Part shown: piece after piece, positions 7,353-14,973 of the stretch
How positions within the stretch are numbered: the stretch's first letter is position 1
How the letters are laid out: each line of letters starts with the position of its first letter
DNA from: Clostridia bacterium
GTDB taxonomy: Bacteria; Bacillota; Clostridia; TANB77; CAG-508
DNA: 43,864 nucleotides
Direction: 5' to 3'
Assembly (NCBI GenBank): GCA_017510525.1
Contig: JAFWNC010000023.1
Location: 1 to 43,864 of the forward strand
The notes under the pieces: model-generated
What the model was told of the DNA's origin: nothing
The model's database searches: none
Seen by the model: only the letters and a program-made list of their open reading frames with translations
Position numbers and translations under genes: made by a program

Positions 7353-8231
7353 ATGAAAAAAGTAATATTTAAAGGCTGTGGAACAGCTATTGTTACTCCC
7401 TTTACCGAAACAGGAGTTAAATTCGAAGAATTCAGAAAAATGATTGAATTTCAAATTGAAAATAATGCAGACGCTATTATTGTTTGTGGAACTACTGGTG
7501 AAGCTTCTACAATGACTGAACAAGAAAGAAAAGATACTATTGAATTTGCTGTTAAAACTTCTAATGGACGTATTCCAATTGTTGCTGGAACTGGCGGAAA
7601 CTGTACTAAAAATGTTATTGAATTTACAAAATGGGCTGAATCAGTTGGTGTAGATGGTGCTTTAATCGTTACACCTTACTACAACAAAACAACTCAAGAA
7701 GGCTTAATTGCTCATTATAGCGCTATTGCAAAAGAAACTACCCTACCTATTATTTTATATAGTGTTCCTAGTAGAACTGGAGTTAATATTGCTCCATCAA
7801 CATGTTTAGAACTATCAAAAATTGATAATATAGTTGCAATTAAAGAAGCTTCTGGAAATCTATCACAAGTTGCTGAAATTAAAACACTATGTGGTGATAA
7901 TTTAAATGTTTATTCTGGAAATGATGATCAAATATTACCTCTACTTTCAGTTGGAGGAATCGGAGTAATCTCAGTATTATCAAATATATTCCCTAAAGAC
8001 ACACATGATATGGTATATAAATTCTTTGAAGGAGATTTTAAAGGTGCCTGTAACCTACAACTTAAATATATACCTTTTATAAAAGCATTATTCTCAGAAG
8101 TAAACCCAATTCCAGTTAAAGCATGTTTAAACATGATAGGATATAATGCTGGAATTCCACGTATGCCTTTAATAGAAATGACAGAAAAAGGAAAAGAAAA
8201 TTTAAGAAAAGAACTTTCAAAATTGAGCTAA
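7353..8231 (+). CDS. dapA: 4-hydroxy-tetrahydrodipicolinate synthase
   Basis: Condenses pyruvate with aspartate semialdehyde, the first committed step to diaminopimelate and lysine, needed for peptidoglycan and spore dipicolinate. The 292 residues are family length. K164 in AIKEASGN forms the Schiff base; T47/T48 in CGTTGEAS, Y136 and R141 (LYSVPSRTG) complete the active site. I chose the ATG at 7353 because GGAGG sits 8 nt upstream. A TATAAT (7311) lies upstream, with a weak -35. The leader is about 35 nt, too short for a lysine riboswitch. dapB follows 0.85 kb downstream. Confidence 0.96.
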   Translation: MKKVIFKGCGTAIVTPFTETGVKFEEFRKMIEFQIENNADAIIVCGTTGEASTMTEQERKDTIEFAVKTSNGRIPIVAGTGGNCTKNVIEFTKWAESVGVDGALIVTPYYNKTTQEGLIAHYSAIAKETTLPIILYSVPSRTGVNIAPSTCLELSKIDNIVAIKEASGNLSQVAEIKTLCGDNLNVYSGNDDQILPLLSVGGIGVISVLSNIFPKDTHDMVYKFFEGDFKGACNLQLKYIPFIKALFSEVNPIPVKACLNMIGYNAGIPRMPLIEMTEKGKENLRKELSKLS

Positions 8232-8250
8232 ATATATTATAATTATAATT

Positions 8251-8276
8251 GTAGAGGTCGGCCACCGGACGACCCG
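8251..8276. repeat. Degenerate GTAGGGGC-family repeat
   Basis: GTAGAGGTCGGCCACCGGAC followed by GACCCG. It is a diverged member directly before a tandem pair of cleaner copies. Confidence 0.5.
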
Positions 8277-8302
8277 TCTTCGAAGAACCAACCCTAAAAA
8301 AT

Positions 8303-8358
8303 GTAGGGGCGAGCATCGCTCGTCCGCAACCGTAGGGGCGGGGTTCCACCCCCGCCCT
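8303..8358. repeat. Composite palindromic repeat, copy A
   Basis: Two GTAGGGGC-family palindromes in tandem: GTAGGGGCGAGCATCGCTCG plus TCCGC (8303-8327), and GTAGGGGCGGGGTTCCACCC plus CCGCCC (8332-8357), joined by AACC. The same 56-bp unit with one change recurs at 8998-9053, so the two copies flank the HD-domain gene. Confidence 0.85.
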
Positions 8359-8394
8359 TCCCAAATAATTGAATCACACAAGAAAGGAATAAAA

Positions 8395-8916
8395 ATGAAC
8401 ACTACACCTTCACAAGAAGAATTTGAAGAAATAATAAAACCAATTATAGAAAATGACGAAGTACAAAAGATGAAAAACTATCGTCAACACGCAGATAGCA
8501 GTTGTTATGACCACTGTATGAATGTTGCATATTATACATATTATATATGTAAAAAACTAAACCTTGATTATAAATCAGCCGCAAGAGCCTCAATGTTACA
8601 TGACTTCTTTTTATATGATTGGAGAGTTAAATCAGACGATAGAAAAGGATTTCATGGCTTTAGGCACCCTAGAATTTCTCTAGAAAATGCTGAAAAATAT
8701 TTTGATCTAAATGAAAAAGAACAAGATATTATATTAAAACACATGTGGCCAATAACAATTAAACTACCAAAATATAAAGAAAGCTATATAATTACATTAA
8801 CAGATAAATTTTCTGCATTATTTGAAACAATGAAATATTATAATAAAAAACCCAGCTTCCAAAAAGTATATGCAAACTTTATAATATTCCTGGCAATACT
8901 ATTTTTAAAATCATAA
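8395..8916 (+). CDS. HD-domain phosphohydrolase
   Basis: 173 residues with the HD metal-binding pattern: H-containing HADSSCYDHCMNVAYY (about 32-47), the HD pair in SMLHDFFLYDW (about 64-74), H in LKHMWPI and D in LTDKFSA. Proteins of this short type are predicted nucleotide or phosphate-ester hydrolases; the substrate is unknown. The C-terminal FANFIIFLAILFLKS-like segment is hydrophobic. GAAAGGA precedes ATG by 6 nt. It lies between dapA and dapB on the same strand but is bounded on both sides by identical 56-bp repeats, so it may be movable or separately transcribed. Confidence 0.85.
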   Translation: MNTTPSQEEFEEIIKPIIENDEVQKMKNYRQHADSSCYDHCMNVAYYTYYICKKLNLDYKSAARASMLHDFFLYDWRVKSDDRKGFHGFRHPRISLENAEKYFDLNEKEQDIILKHMWPITIKLPKYKESYIITLTDKFSALFETMKYYNKKPSFQKVYANFIIFLAILFLKS

Positions 8917-8951
8917 TTTCCAATAATGATTGATGTCACTATAGCTCTTTA

Positions 8952-8976
8952 CGGACGACCAATGGTCGCCCCTACA
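8952..8976. repeat. GTAGGGGC-family palindromic repeat
   Basis: CGGACGACCAATGGTCGCCC followed by CTACA: the reverse-oriented form with a GACCATTGGTC core. The same core is used at 32551 and 40214. Confidence 0.8.
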
Positions 8977-8997
8977 CTTTTTTATAATTTCATTTAC

Positions 8998-9053
8998 GTA
9001 GGGGCGAGCATCGCTCGTCCGCAACCGTAGGGGCGGGGTTTCACCCCCGCCCT
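8998..9053. repeat. Composite palindromic repeat, copy B
   Basis: Same 56-bp tandem palindrome as 8303-8358 with one base change (TTT for TTC in the second loop). It lies just upstream of dapB. Confidence 0.85.
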
Positions 9054-9079
9054 AATAAAATAAGAAAGGACTGAAAACT

Positions 9080-9826
9080 ATGATAAAAGTATTAATTAAC
9101 GGATGTAACGGAAAAATGGGACAAGTATTAGCAAACCAAGTTTTTAAAAACGACAACTTTGACGTATACGCTGGAGTCGACAGAATTGACACTGGAGACA
9201 ATAAATTCCCAGTATTCACAAGTATCCAAGATATTAAAGGAAAACCAGATATAATAATCGACTTCTCTATTCCAGTTGCAACAATGAACATTTTAGAATA
9301 TGCAAAACAAAACCAAATACCAATAGTAATTGCAACAACAGGATTTTCAAATGAAGAACTTCAAAAAATAGAAGATTATTCAAAAGAAATACCAGTATTC
9401 CGTTCAGCAAATATGTCATACGAAATAAACCTAATGGCACAAATGGTTGCAAAAATGGCAACACTACTTACAGATTCTGATATTGAAATAGTAGAAACAC
9501 ATCATAACAGAAAAGTTGATGCACCATCTGGAACAGCCCTTCTACTAGCAAACAGTATAAATGAAGCATTAGACAATAAAATGACATATGAATATGATAG
9601 ACATAGTAAAAGAGAAAAAAGAAGTAAAACAGAAATAGGAATCCACGCAATCCGCGGAGGAAATGTTGTTGGAAAACATTCAGTTCTATTCTTCTCTGAA
9701 AATGAATGCTTTGAAATAACACATACAGTTGATTCAAGAAGTGTTTTTGCAGACGGAGCTTTAAAAGCAGCCGAGTTTTTAATTAACAAACCAGCTGGAT
9801 TATATAATATGAGAAATATGTTTTAA
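9080..9826 (+). CDS. dapB: 4-hydroxy-tetrahydrodipicolinate reductase
   Basis: NAD(P)H-dependent second step of diaminopimelate synthesis after DapA. At 248 residues it is at the shorter end of the family. The N-terminal nucleotide fold shows NGCNGKMGQ; the catalytic region is ETHHNRKVDAPSGTA with H141/H142, K145 and the D148-PSGT loop. The C-terminus (FADGALKAAEFLINKPAGLY, then NM) is typical. AGAAAGGA precedes ATG by about 10 nt. A strong terminator closes the unit. Confidence 0.96.
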   Translation: MIKVLINGCNGKMGQVLANQVFKNDNFDVYAGVDRIDTGDNKFPVFTSIQDIKGKPDIIIDFSIPVATMNILEYAKQNQIPIVIATTGFSNEELQKIEDYSKEIPVFRSANMSYEINLMAQMVAKMATLLTDSDIEIVETHHNRKVDAPSGTALLLANSINEALDNKMTYEYDRHSKREKRSKTEIGIHAIRGGNVVGKHSVLFFSENECFEITHTVDSRSVFADGALKAAEFLINKPAGLYNMRNMF

Positions 9827-9829
9827 AAA

Positions 9830-9866
9830 AAAAGTGGACACCTTGGATTGAGGTGTCCACTTTTGT
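9830..9866 (+). terminator. Terminator after dapB
   Basis: AAAAGTGGACACCT pairs with AGGTGTCCACTTTT around TGGATTG, followed by a T-rich tail, directly after the dapB stop. Confidence 0.9.
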
Positions 9867-9880
9867 TTAAAACACCAATA

Positions 9881-9930
9881 TTCGTAGCGGAGAACTAGAG
9901 TTCTCCATAAACAGAAAAGGCACTTTTTCA
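9881..9930. repeat. Long TTCGTAGCGGA-family repeat, copy 1
   Basis: TTCGTAGC, then the palindrome GGAGAACTAGAGTTCTCC, then ATAAACAGAAAAGGCACTTT and TTCA. A reverse-oriented copy with the same order and few changes lies at 39380-39428, so this unit is longer than the other family members. Confidence 0.75.
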
Positions 9931-9958
9931 ATGTTTCTGGACGTCCCTTTTTTTCAAT

Positions 9959-11404
9959 TTACATACAAACCCAAACCGAACAGCTTCCGCTATTTACAGG
10001 AAAAACTCCGTAACCATTATCATCAATCAAAACCTCTTCTTCTCTATGTCCTAAGCTATCAATAAATATCTTTCCAGCAAATTTTTCGCCAATATACATC
10101 GATTTTGAACCCTCTTCTCTATTAGACATAACAACAGCTAAACCAGATTTAAGATGTTCTTCATCTCCCTCACGAGTAAAACCAACAATACTAAAATCAT
10201 CAAAATAATCATGTTGTTCTCCATAAGCTTTATCTCTTCTTAAAATCATCAATGTATCAATGTTTTCCATTTTATCAAATTTATCATGTTTAATTCCATT
10301 ATAATCCCCATAAAAAATACAAGGATAACCTTCTTTTCTAAGTAATATAATTGAATATGCAATTTCTTTAAACCAACCTTGAACCCATGATTCTAAAGCC
10401 TGCCCAGGTTGTGTGTCATGATTATCAACAAAAGTAACAGCTAAATTTGGATTACTTTTAACTAAAGTATTATCCAAAATTTCGGCCATATTATACTCTC
10501 CATTACTATTTGACGCATTATAAAAATTAAAATGAAGTGGAACATCAAATAAAGAAATTTTATAATCAGTTTCTGATAAATATCTTTCTATTTCGCCTAA
10601 ATCTCCATTCCAATATTCACCAACTGCATATAATTCTTTTCCTGTTTCATCTCTTAAATACTGAAGCCAGTCTTTCATAAAATATGATTCAATATGTTTA
10701 AGTCCATCAAGCCTAAATCCATCTGCATTTGTTAATTCCAAATACCATTTTCCCCATCTCTTACACTCATTTACAACATCCTCATTCTCAAAATCAACAT
10801 CTGCTCCCATTAGATAATCAAAATTACCAAATTCTTTATCAACATCTAACTGCCAAGATTTATCTTTTAACTTGTATAATGCATTTTCATCTGTACGAGA
10901 ATTATAATCAATTCCGCTAAAATGAGTCCAATTATATTTAAAATCTGAATATTTTCCATTACGGCCAGGGAAAGTAAATTTAGTCCATACTTCAACAGTT
11001 TCATCTTCACCTTCTACAACATTATGGTCATCCCATCTACACTTATGTGCTTTAATAGTTTGAAGCTCATCTGCTCCCATTTTATGATTTAAAACAATAT
11101 CAGTATATACTTCTATTCCAGCTTGTTTTAACTTAACAATAGCTTCTAGATATTCATCTTTAGTTCCATATTTTGTTGGTATACTTCCTTTTTGGTCAAA
11201 TTCGCCTAAATCATACATATCATAAACGCCATAACCTACCTCATATTTTCCGCCAATCCCCTTATAAGCTGGTGGTAGCCAAATTGAAGTAACACCTTTT
11301 TTAGCTAAGTCTTCAGCTTGACCACAGACATAACTCCAATATTTACAATTAGTTTCCATATACCATTCAAAATATTGAATCATCATTCCATTAATATCTT
11401 TCAT
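9959..11404 (-). CDS. Cytoplasmic alpha-amylase (GH13)
   Basis: Hydrolyses internal alpha-1,4 bonds of glycogen or maltodextrins. The 481 residues have no signal peptide, matching the cytoplasmic AmyA group. The catalytic barrel shows D233 (nucleophile, GFRLDGLKH), E263 (acid/base, AVGEYWN) and D330 (FVDNHD), plus the early IVLNHK motif. The C-terminal beta domain ends in FPVNSGSCSVWVCM. Probably single-gene transcription; a boxed foldback repeat lies directly upstream. It may mobilise stored polysaccharide, but no glycogen genes are in view. Confidence 0.93.
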   Translation of the reverse strand: MKDINGMMIQYFEWYMETNCKYWSYVCGQAEDLAKKGVTSIWLPPAYKGIGGKYEVGYGVYDMYDLGEFDQKGSIPTKYGTKDEYLEAIVKLKQAGIEVYTDIVLNHKMGADELQTIKAHKCRWDDHNVVEGEDETVEVWTKFTFPGRNGKYSDFKYNWTHFSGIDYNSRTDENALYKLKDKSWQLDVDKEFGNFDYLMGADVDFENEDVVNECKRWGKWYLELTNADGFRLDGLKHIESYFMKDWLQYLRDETGKELYAVGEYWNGDLGEIERYLSETDYKISLFDVPLHFNFYNASNSNGEYNMAEILDNTLVKSNPNLAVTFVDNHDTQPGQALESWVQGWFKEIAYSIILLRKEGYPCIFYGDYNGIKHDKFDKMENIDTLMILRRDKAYGEQHDYFDDFSIVGFTREGDEEHLKSGLAVVMSNREEGSKSMYIGEKFAGKIFIDSLGHREEEVLIDDNGYGVFPVNSGSCSVWVCM

Positions 11405-11444
11405 AAAAACATCCTCTCTCTAACGAACTACCCCCTAAAATCCA

Positions 11445-11572
11445 ATCTTGAAATATATAATTTTTAAATGCAGGGAGGTGTTTTTTATATTGTAAAGCTT
11501 CAAAGAATAAGCTAACAATATAAAAAATAGCAGAGCGTCCGACTGGAACTTAAAAAATATATATTTCAAGAT
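11445..11572. repeat. Large foldback repeat, copy 2 (boxed family)
   Basis: Outer arms ATCTTGAAATATATA (11445-11459) and TATATATTTCAAGAT (11558-11572) are perfect complements. It shares AGGTGTTTTTT and AAAATAGCAGAGCGTCCG with copy 1 (6089-6189). Between the boxes an inner hairpin ATATTGT/ACAATAT with AGCTT/AAGCT replaces the short hairpin of copy 1. Confidence 0.75.
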
Positions 11573-11584
11573 TTACAAAGAAGA

Positions 11585-12115
11585 TCATTCCTCATTTTTA
11601 ATTTTTTGAACCTCTTCATCCTCCTGAATCTCCGGCTCCAAAAAATCAAAACACTTCTTATTTTTCTTCATAACTGAAACCGCAACATCCTTATCACTTC
11701 GAAGCCTCTTACTCGCATATTTCACAATAATAGGCTTTTCCTCAATAGCCTTAAGAACAACATCTTTATCATCTCTCATCTTCTTTGAAGCAAAATATAA
11801 AATCTGGCCAGATTTTTCAAGCCCAGCCATAAGCAATTCTTTATCTTTTAAAAGCTTTTCTCCAACATAACAATATGTCCAACCAAGCTTACTAACAGAT
11901 TCATAAACAATCTCTCTATCATTTTTCAGTTTACTACTTGCAAATTCCAAAGCTTCTGGATTATTCTTAACAGCTTCAAAAACAACCTCTCTATCATTTT
12001 TTAATTTATCATCAGCAAATTCCAAAAGTTTTCCATTTTCTTTAACAGCACCCAAAACATAATCTCTATTTTCTGAATTTGCTTTAATATCTAATATCTC
12101 TTTAGCAATCGGCAT
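11585..12115 (-). CDS. DUF4116 repeat protein
   Basis: 176 residues built from tandem helical units of about 24 residues with the DUF4116 pattern: LKNDREVVFEAVKNNPEALE, LKNDREIVYESVSKLG, MRDDKDVVLKAIEEKP, LRSDKDVAVSVMKKNK, each followed by a (FA/YA)S-K-L/M hinge. DUF4116 proteins are of unknown function and are thought to form helical solenoids. No signal or membrane segment. AAAAGGAAG precedes ATG but is rather far. The acidic tail is EIQEDEEVQKIKNEE. Confidence 0.85.
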   Translation of the reverse strand: MPIAKEILDIKANSENRDYVLGAVKENGKLLEFADDKLKNDREVVFEAVKNNPEALEFASSKLKNDREIVYESVSKLGWTYCYVGEKLLKDKELLMAGLEKSGQILYFASKKMRDDKDVVLKAIEEKPIIVKYASKRLRSDKDVAVSVMKKNKKCFDFLEPEIQEDEEVQKIKNEE

Positions 12116-12221
12116 TGTAAAATCAACTTCCTTTTAAATATTTATATCTAAAACATATTTTATCTAAACGAAAAATAAAAATCAATTATTTTTGAAAAAA
12201 ATATGAATTTTCCCAAATAAA

Positions 12222-12250
12222 TTGACATATAATAGAAAATATAGTATACT
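12222..12250 (+). promoter_or_regulatory. Sigma-A promoter of candidate small RNA
   Basis: TTGACA (12222-12227), 17-nt spacer, TATACT (12245-12250). It faces right into a gene-free stretch that ends in a terminator 70 nt later. Confidence 0.8.
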
Positions 12251-12256
12251 ATATTT

Positions 12257-12330
12257 AGCTTAAGCAAAGTTGTTTAGTGTAACCAAACAATAATGCACAA
12301 GATATGTGAGGAGAACACATATCTTTTTTT
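12257..12330 (+). ncRNA. Candidate small RNA of about 74 nt
   Basis: A stretch between a near-consensus promoter and an intrinsic terminator that holds no convincing reading frame. Predicted hairpins are TTGTTT/AAACAA around AGTGTAACC, and the terminator AGATATGTG/CACATATCT followed by seven or more Ts. It lies antiparallel to the genes on both sides. I do not recognise a known RNA family. Confidence 0.6.
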
Positions 12331-12331
12331 A
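12300..12331 (+). terminator. Terminator of the candidate small RNA
   Basis: AGATATGTG (12300-12308), a 7-nt loop, CACATATCT (12316-12324), then a run of Ts. Confidence 0.9.
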
Positions 12332-12340
12332 TTATAATCT

Positions 12341-12366
12341 GTAAGGGTAGGCCTTGGGCCTACCTT
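12341..12366. repeat. GTAGGGGC-family palindrome, diverged
   Basis: GTAAGGGTAGGCCTTGGGCC followed by TACCTT. Here the arms changed together (AAGGGTAGGCC with GGCCTACC), keeping the pairing. Confidence 0.6.
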
Positions 12367-12387
12367 TTATTAATAATTGTTCCAAAA

Positions 12388-12420
12388 AAAGAAAACAGAG
12401 CAGGGAGAAACTGCTCTGAA
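12388..12420 (-). terminator. Terminator of the microprotein unit
   Basis: On the minus strand CAGAGCAG and CTGCTCTG pair perfectly around TTTCTCC and are followed by TTTTCTTTTTTT. Just before it is a small AAACTAC/GTAGTTT hairpin. Confidence 0.85.
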
Positions 12421-12436
12421 ACTACTATGTAGTTTT

Positions 12437-12532
12437 TTAGTCTTCGTTGTTTTTCTGATATTTCTTCAATTCTTCATTTAATCTTGTGATTTCCTGAAGA
12501 AGAATCCATATCAACGCGTAACCATTTATAAT
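12437..12532 (-). CDS. Candidate 31-residue microprotein with an AUU start
   Basis: The frame gives (M)INGYALIWILLQEITRLN followed by EELKKYQKNNED. It has a hydrophobic N-terminal half and a charged, coiled C-terminal half. AAAGGAGGTG sits exactly 6 nt before an ATT codon, and no ATG, GTG or TTG lies in frame downstream of that site before the hydrophobic part. The nearby ATG is in another frame that stops after three further codons. It has its own promoter (12581-12609) and terminator. AUU starts are rare (classically infC), so the alternative is a non-coding transcript. Function unknown. Confidence 0.5.
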   Translation of the reverse strand: MINGYALIWILLQEITRLNEELKKYQKNNED

Positions 12533-12580
12533 AACGCACCTCCTTTCCTCAAGATTTCCTCTATAGAAAAGGATGTTATT

Positions 12581-12609
12581 ATTATAATTTATTTTCCAGT
12601 TTTATGCAA
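12581..12609 (-). promoter_or_regulatory. Sigma-A promoter of the microprotein unit
   Basis: On the minus strand TTGCAT (12604-12609), a 17-nt spacer and TATAAT (12581-12586). Transcription would start about 40 nt before the AAAGGAGGTG site. Confidence 0.75.
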
Positions 12610-12634
12610 TAAATTTTTTTAATAATATATTTTT

Positions 12635-12659
12635 GTAGGGGCGGGGCTTGCCCCCGCCC
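12635..12659. repeat. GTAGGGGC-family palindromic repeat
   Basis: GTAGGGGCGGGGCTTGCCCC followed by CGCCC, between the microprotein promoter and the terminator of the surface-protein gene. Confidence 0.8.
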
Positions 12660-12663
12660 ACAA

Positions 12664-12697
12664 AAAAAGACCACATTATTTATGTGGACTTTTTTTA
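12664..12697 (-). terminator. Terminator of the surface-protein gene
   Basis: CCACAT and ATGTGG pair around TATTT (12671-12687), with A/T runs on both sides, so it can act in both directions. It lies just after the stop codon at 12699. Confidence 0.8.
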
Positions 12698-12698
12698 T

Positions 12699-14729
12699 TT
12701 ATTTTAATTCATAAACCTGATCTCTATTATAATCAGTAAATTTCGTTGAAGACTTTAAACAAATTAGAGGTCTAAGTCCTAAATCAACAGTGGTACGACC
12801 TGTCGTATAACCTAATTTACCTGTTTTAAAAGCTCTCATCATCACATTTTCACTTTGTTGAGATGGCGAAGCTAACCACATTCCATAAACGTTTGTATTT
12901 TCCTTTATATATAAAGAATCTGTTTCTATAGCATTCGATAATATACCCATTTCTGACTGATTCGATAGTTTAACTTTATATCCTTTATTACCAGTCGAAT
13001 CATATTGTATTGTTATATTATGGTTTTTATTATATGAATCAGCAAACATTTCTATAGTTGGTGCACCAATAGCAAATTTTGCATAATTGTTTCCAATTTT
13101 ATTTGTCCAAATATTTGTATCTAATAAATATGCAGATACTTTAGCATTTTTTTGAGTTGAATTTGGGTTTGAATATATCCACTGATTATATTTTTGTTTC
13201 ATTAGTTGATTACCTACTATATTAGCTGCACCTGTATAATCATTTGATACTCCATTGTAATTTACTTGATAGTCGTTTCCTTCTTTTACTATATCAATTG
13301 AATGATTTGAAGAATTTGGAATCCAATTTCTATTCACAAAATCATCTGCTATTAAATACACATTTTCATCATCATTTAAAAAAATTCTCCAATCATTTGT
13401 TGTATCTCCATCTCCGTTTAAATCAACTCCGTAATCAACGTATTTCCCATAATTACCAACAGATGCAACATCAGTAGCTAAGCCACTAGTCTTTTGTCCA
13501 TTCATCTTCCAAATCAAACCATCTCTACAAAGCTTAGTATTTGACTTTAAACAAACAACCGGACGGAAAGCTGCACCATTTTGATTATATGGGCCTGTTG
13601 TCAAATATCCCCAATAATATGTTCTTATCACCCATGAACTACTAAATCCTGTTGGAGATGCTAACCAATAATAGTTTGAAATCCTGTCATTTTTTGTAAT
13701 TATATATAAAGAATTTCTATCCAAACCAGATATATCCCATGCATACGCACTATCGCCGATTTTTAATTTATATCCATCAGTGTTATTTTCATCATATCCT
13801 ATTTTTACATCATGCATTTCATTATATGAATCGCAAAACATTTCTACTGTTGGACCACCAATAGCATAATCAACATAATTTATATTAGATGAATTAGTAA
13901 ATGCTTTTGTCCATGTTTTAGTATCAAGCATATATGCAATTGATTTTATTGAATTAGTTGTAGCTGTTTGGTTATTATTAATCCATTTATTATATTTTGA
14001 AAGTGTACGACTTAATTTTTCATTTTTTACTATATCAGCTGAACCTTGGTAGTCATTTATAACACTAACAAATCCATTTTCTTGTAAAAATGAATTATTA
14101 TTTCCGTTCTTTGGGACTAAATTTTGCGGTATAAAATCCGCAGCTATTAAATAAACATTATCCCCATCATCTAAAAAAACTCTCCAGTCGTTAGTTGTAT
14201 CACCGTCTCCGTTTATATCAACACCATAATCAATATAATCTCCGTAATAACTAGCTGAGATTTTATCTGTTGTAAAAACCCAACCATTGTCATAATACAT
14301 ATATCCATCTGTAAATATTATTATATGATTATTACTTATAGATATTTTATCAATTTTAGCTTTTAATGTATTGTAAGAATTTATATATGTATTGTTTACA
14401 CTTACATCATCTTTTAATTCATATTTATTATTCTCGTTTGAATAGTCATAGCTTTTTCCATATTGATAAACATAAACATTATTTGATGTTCCTATTGCTT
14501 CTAATTGTTGTTGATTATATATTGGTAAGAATTCTGGTGCACTTGAATTATCAGATTTTGAACTTTTATACACATCTGAAGTGTCTTTAATTGCTTCATA
14601 TTGCATTTGTAACTTTCTATTTGCTAAAATATACGCACCTATTATAAATATAGCAAAAAAGGCCACAGATAGTATAACATATATTGTAATTGCACCTTTC
14701 TCTTTCCTAATTTTTCTATTTTTATTCAT
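12699..14729 (-). CDS. Membrane-anchored surface protein with two tandem domains
   Basis: 676 residues. A basic N-terminus (MNKNRKIRKEKG) is followed by one helix (AITIYVILSVAFFAIFIIGA), which looks like a pilin/pseudopilin or uncleaved signal-anchor segment. Two homologous domains follow, at about 165-400 and 425-670. Each begins YG-Y-DYGVD(I/L)NGDGD with TTNDWR, contains a helical IGAPT/IGGPT-EMF(C/A)DSYN segment, and ends YWLASP/MWLASP ... RP(V/L)(V/I)CLKS. The ends resemble DUF6273-type domains and the DxNxDGD loop resembles a calcium loop. Function unknown; probably extracellular binding. Confidence 0.8.
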   Translation of the reverse strand: MNKNRKIRKEKGAITIYVILSVAFFAIFIIGAYILANRKLQMQYEAIKDTSDVYKSSKSDNSSAPEFLPIYNQQQLEAIGTSNNVYVYQYGKSYDYSNENNKYELKDDVSVNNTYINSYNTLKAKIDKISISNNHIIIFTDGYMYYDNGWVFTTDKISASYYGDYIDYGVDINGDGDTTNDWRVFLDDGDNVYLIAADFIPQNLVPKNGNNNSFLQENGFVSVINDYQGSADIVKNEKLSRTLSKYNKWINNNQTATTNSIKSIAYMLDTKTWTKAFTNSSNINYVDYAIGGPTVEMFCDSYNEMHDVKIGYDENNTDGYKLKIGDSAYAWDISGLDRNSLYIITKNDRISNYYWLASPTGFSSSWVIRTYYWGYLTTGPYNQNGAAFRPVVCLKSNTKLCRDGLIWKMNGQKTSGLATDVASVGNYGKYVDYGVDLNGDGDTTNDWRIFLNDDENVYLIADDFVNRNWIPNSSNHSIDIVKEGNDYQVNYNGVSNDYTGAANIVGNQLMKQKYNQWIYSNPNSTQKNAKVSAYLLDTNIWTNKIGNNYAKFAIGAPTIEMFADSYNKNHNITIQYDSTGNKGYKVKLSNQSEMGILSNAIETDSLYIKENTNVYGMWLASPSQQSENVMMRAFKTGKLGYTTGRTTVDLGLRPLICLKSSTKFTDYNRDQVYELK

Positions 14730-14822
14730 TAAAATTTCTCCTTCGTATAATCCATCTACTTTATATTTTATCTAATAGAAAAATAAAAATCAATTGTTTT
14801 TTTAAATTTTATATTAAAAATT

Positions 14823-14931
14823 GTAGGTGTCGACGACCTCGGCGACCCGCTCTCCAACTACATACCCTATTATTAATTTGGAATGTTGTAATTATTCTGA
14901 TTGTGGGCGGGCTTGGAAACCCGCCCCTACA
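14823..14931. repeat. Two GTAGGGGC-family repeats in the xerD-surface gene gap
   Basis: A diverged copy, GTAGGTGTCGACGACCTCGG plus CGACCCGC (14823-14850), and a reverse-oriented copy, GGGCGGGCTTGGAAACCCGC plus CCCTACA (14905-14931). Nothing else was recognised in the 244-bp gap apart from the xerD terminator. Confidence 0.65.
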
Positions 14932-14945
14932 GAATTTCATCAACA

Positions 14946-14968
14946 AAAAAACGACCTTTCGGTCGCTT
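14946..14968 (-). terminator. Terminator after xerD
   Basis: On the minus strand AGCGACC-GAAA-GGTCGT with a GNRA-type loop followed by seven Ts, immediately after the xerD stop. Confidence 0.9.
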
Positions 14969-14973
14969 TTGTT

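Noticed and set aside
8116..8402. Reverse-strand reading frames across the palindromic repeats near 8250-8360.
   Set aside because: They read through GC-rich inverted repeats, have no ribosome binding site and repeat in similar form at other repeat clusters; repeat artefacts.
9052..9789. Several reverse-strand frames inside dapB.
   Set aside because: Shadows of a clearly conserved gene; no ribosome binding sites and low-complexity hydrophobic products.
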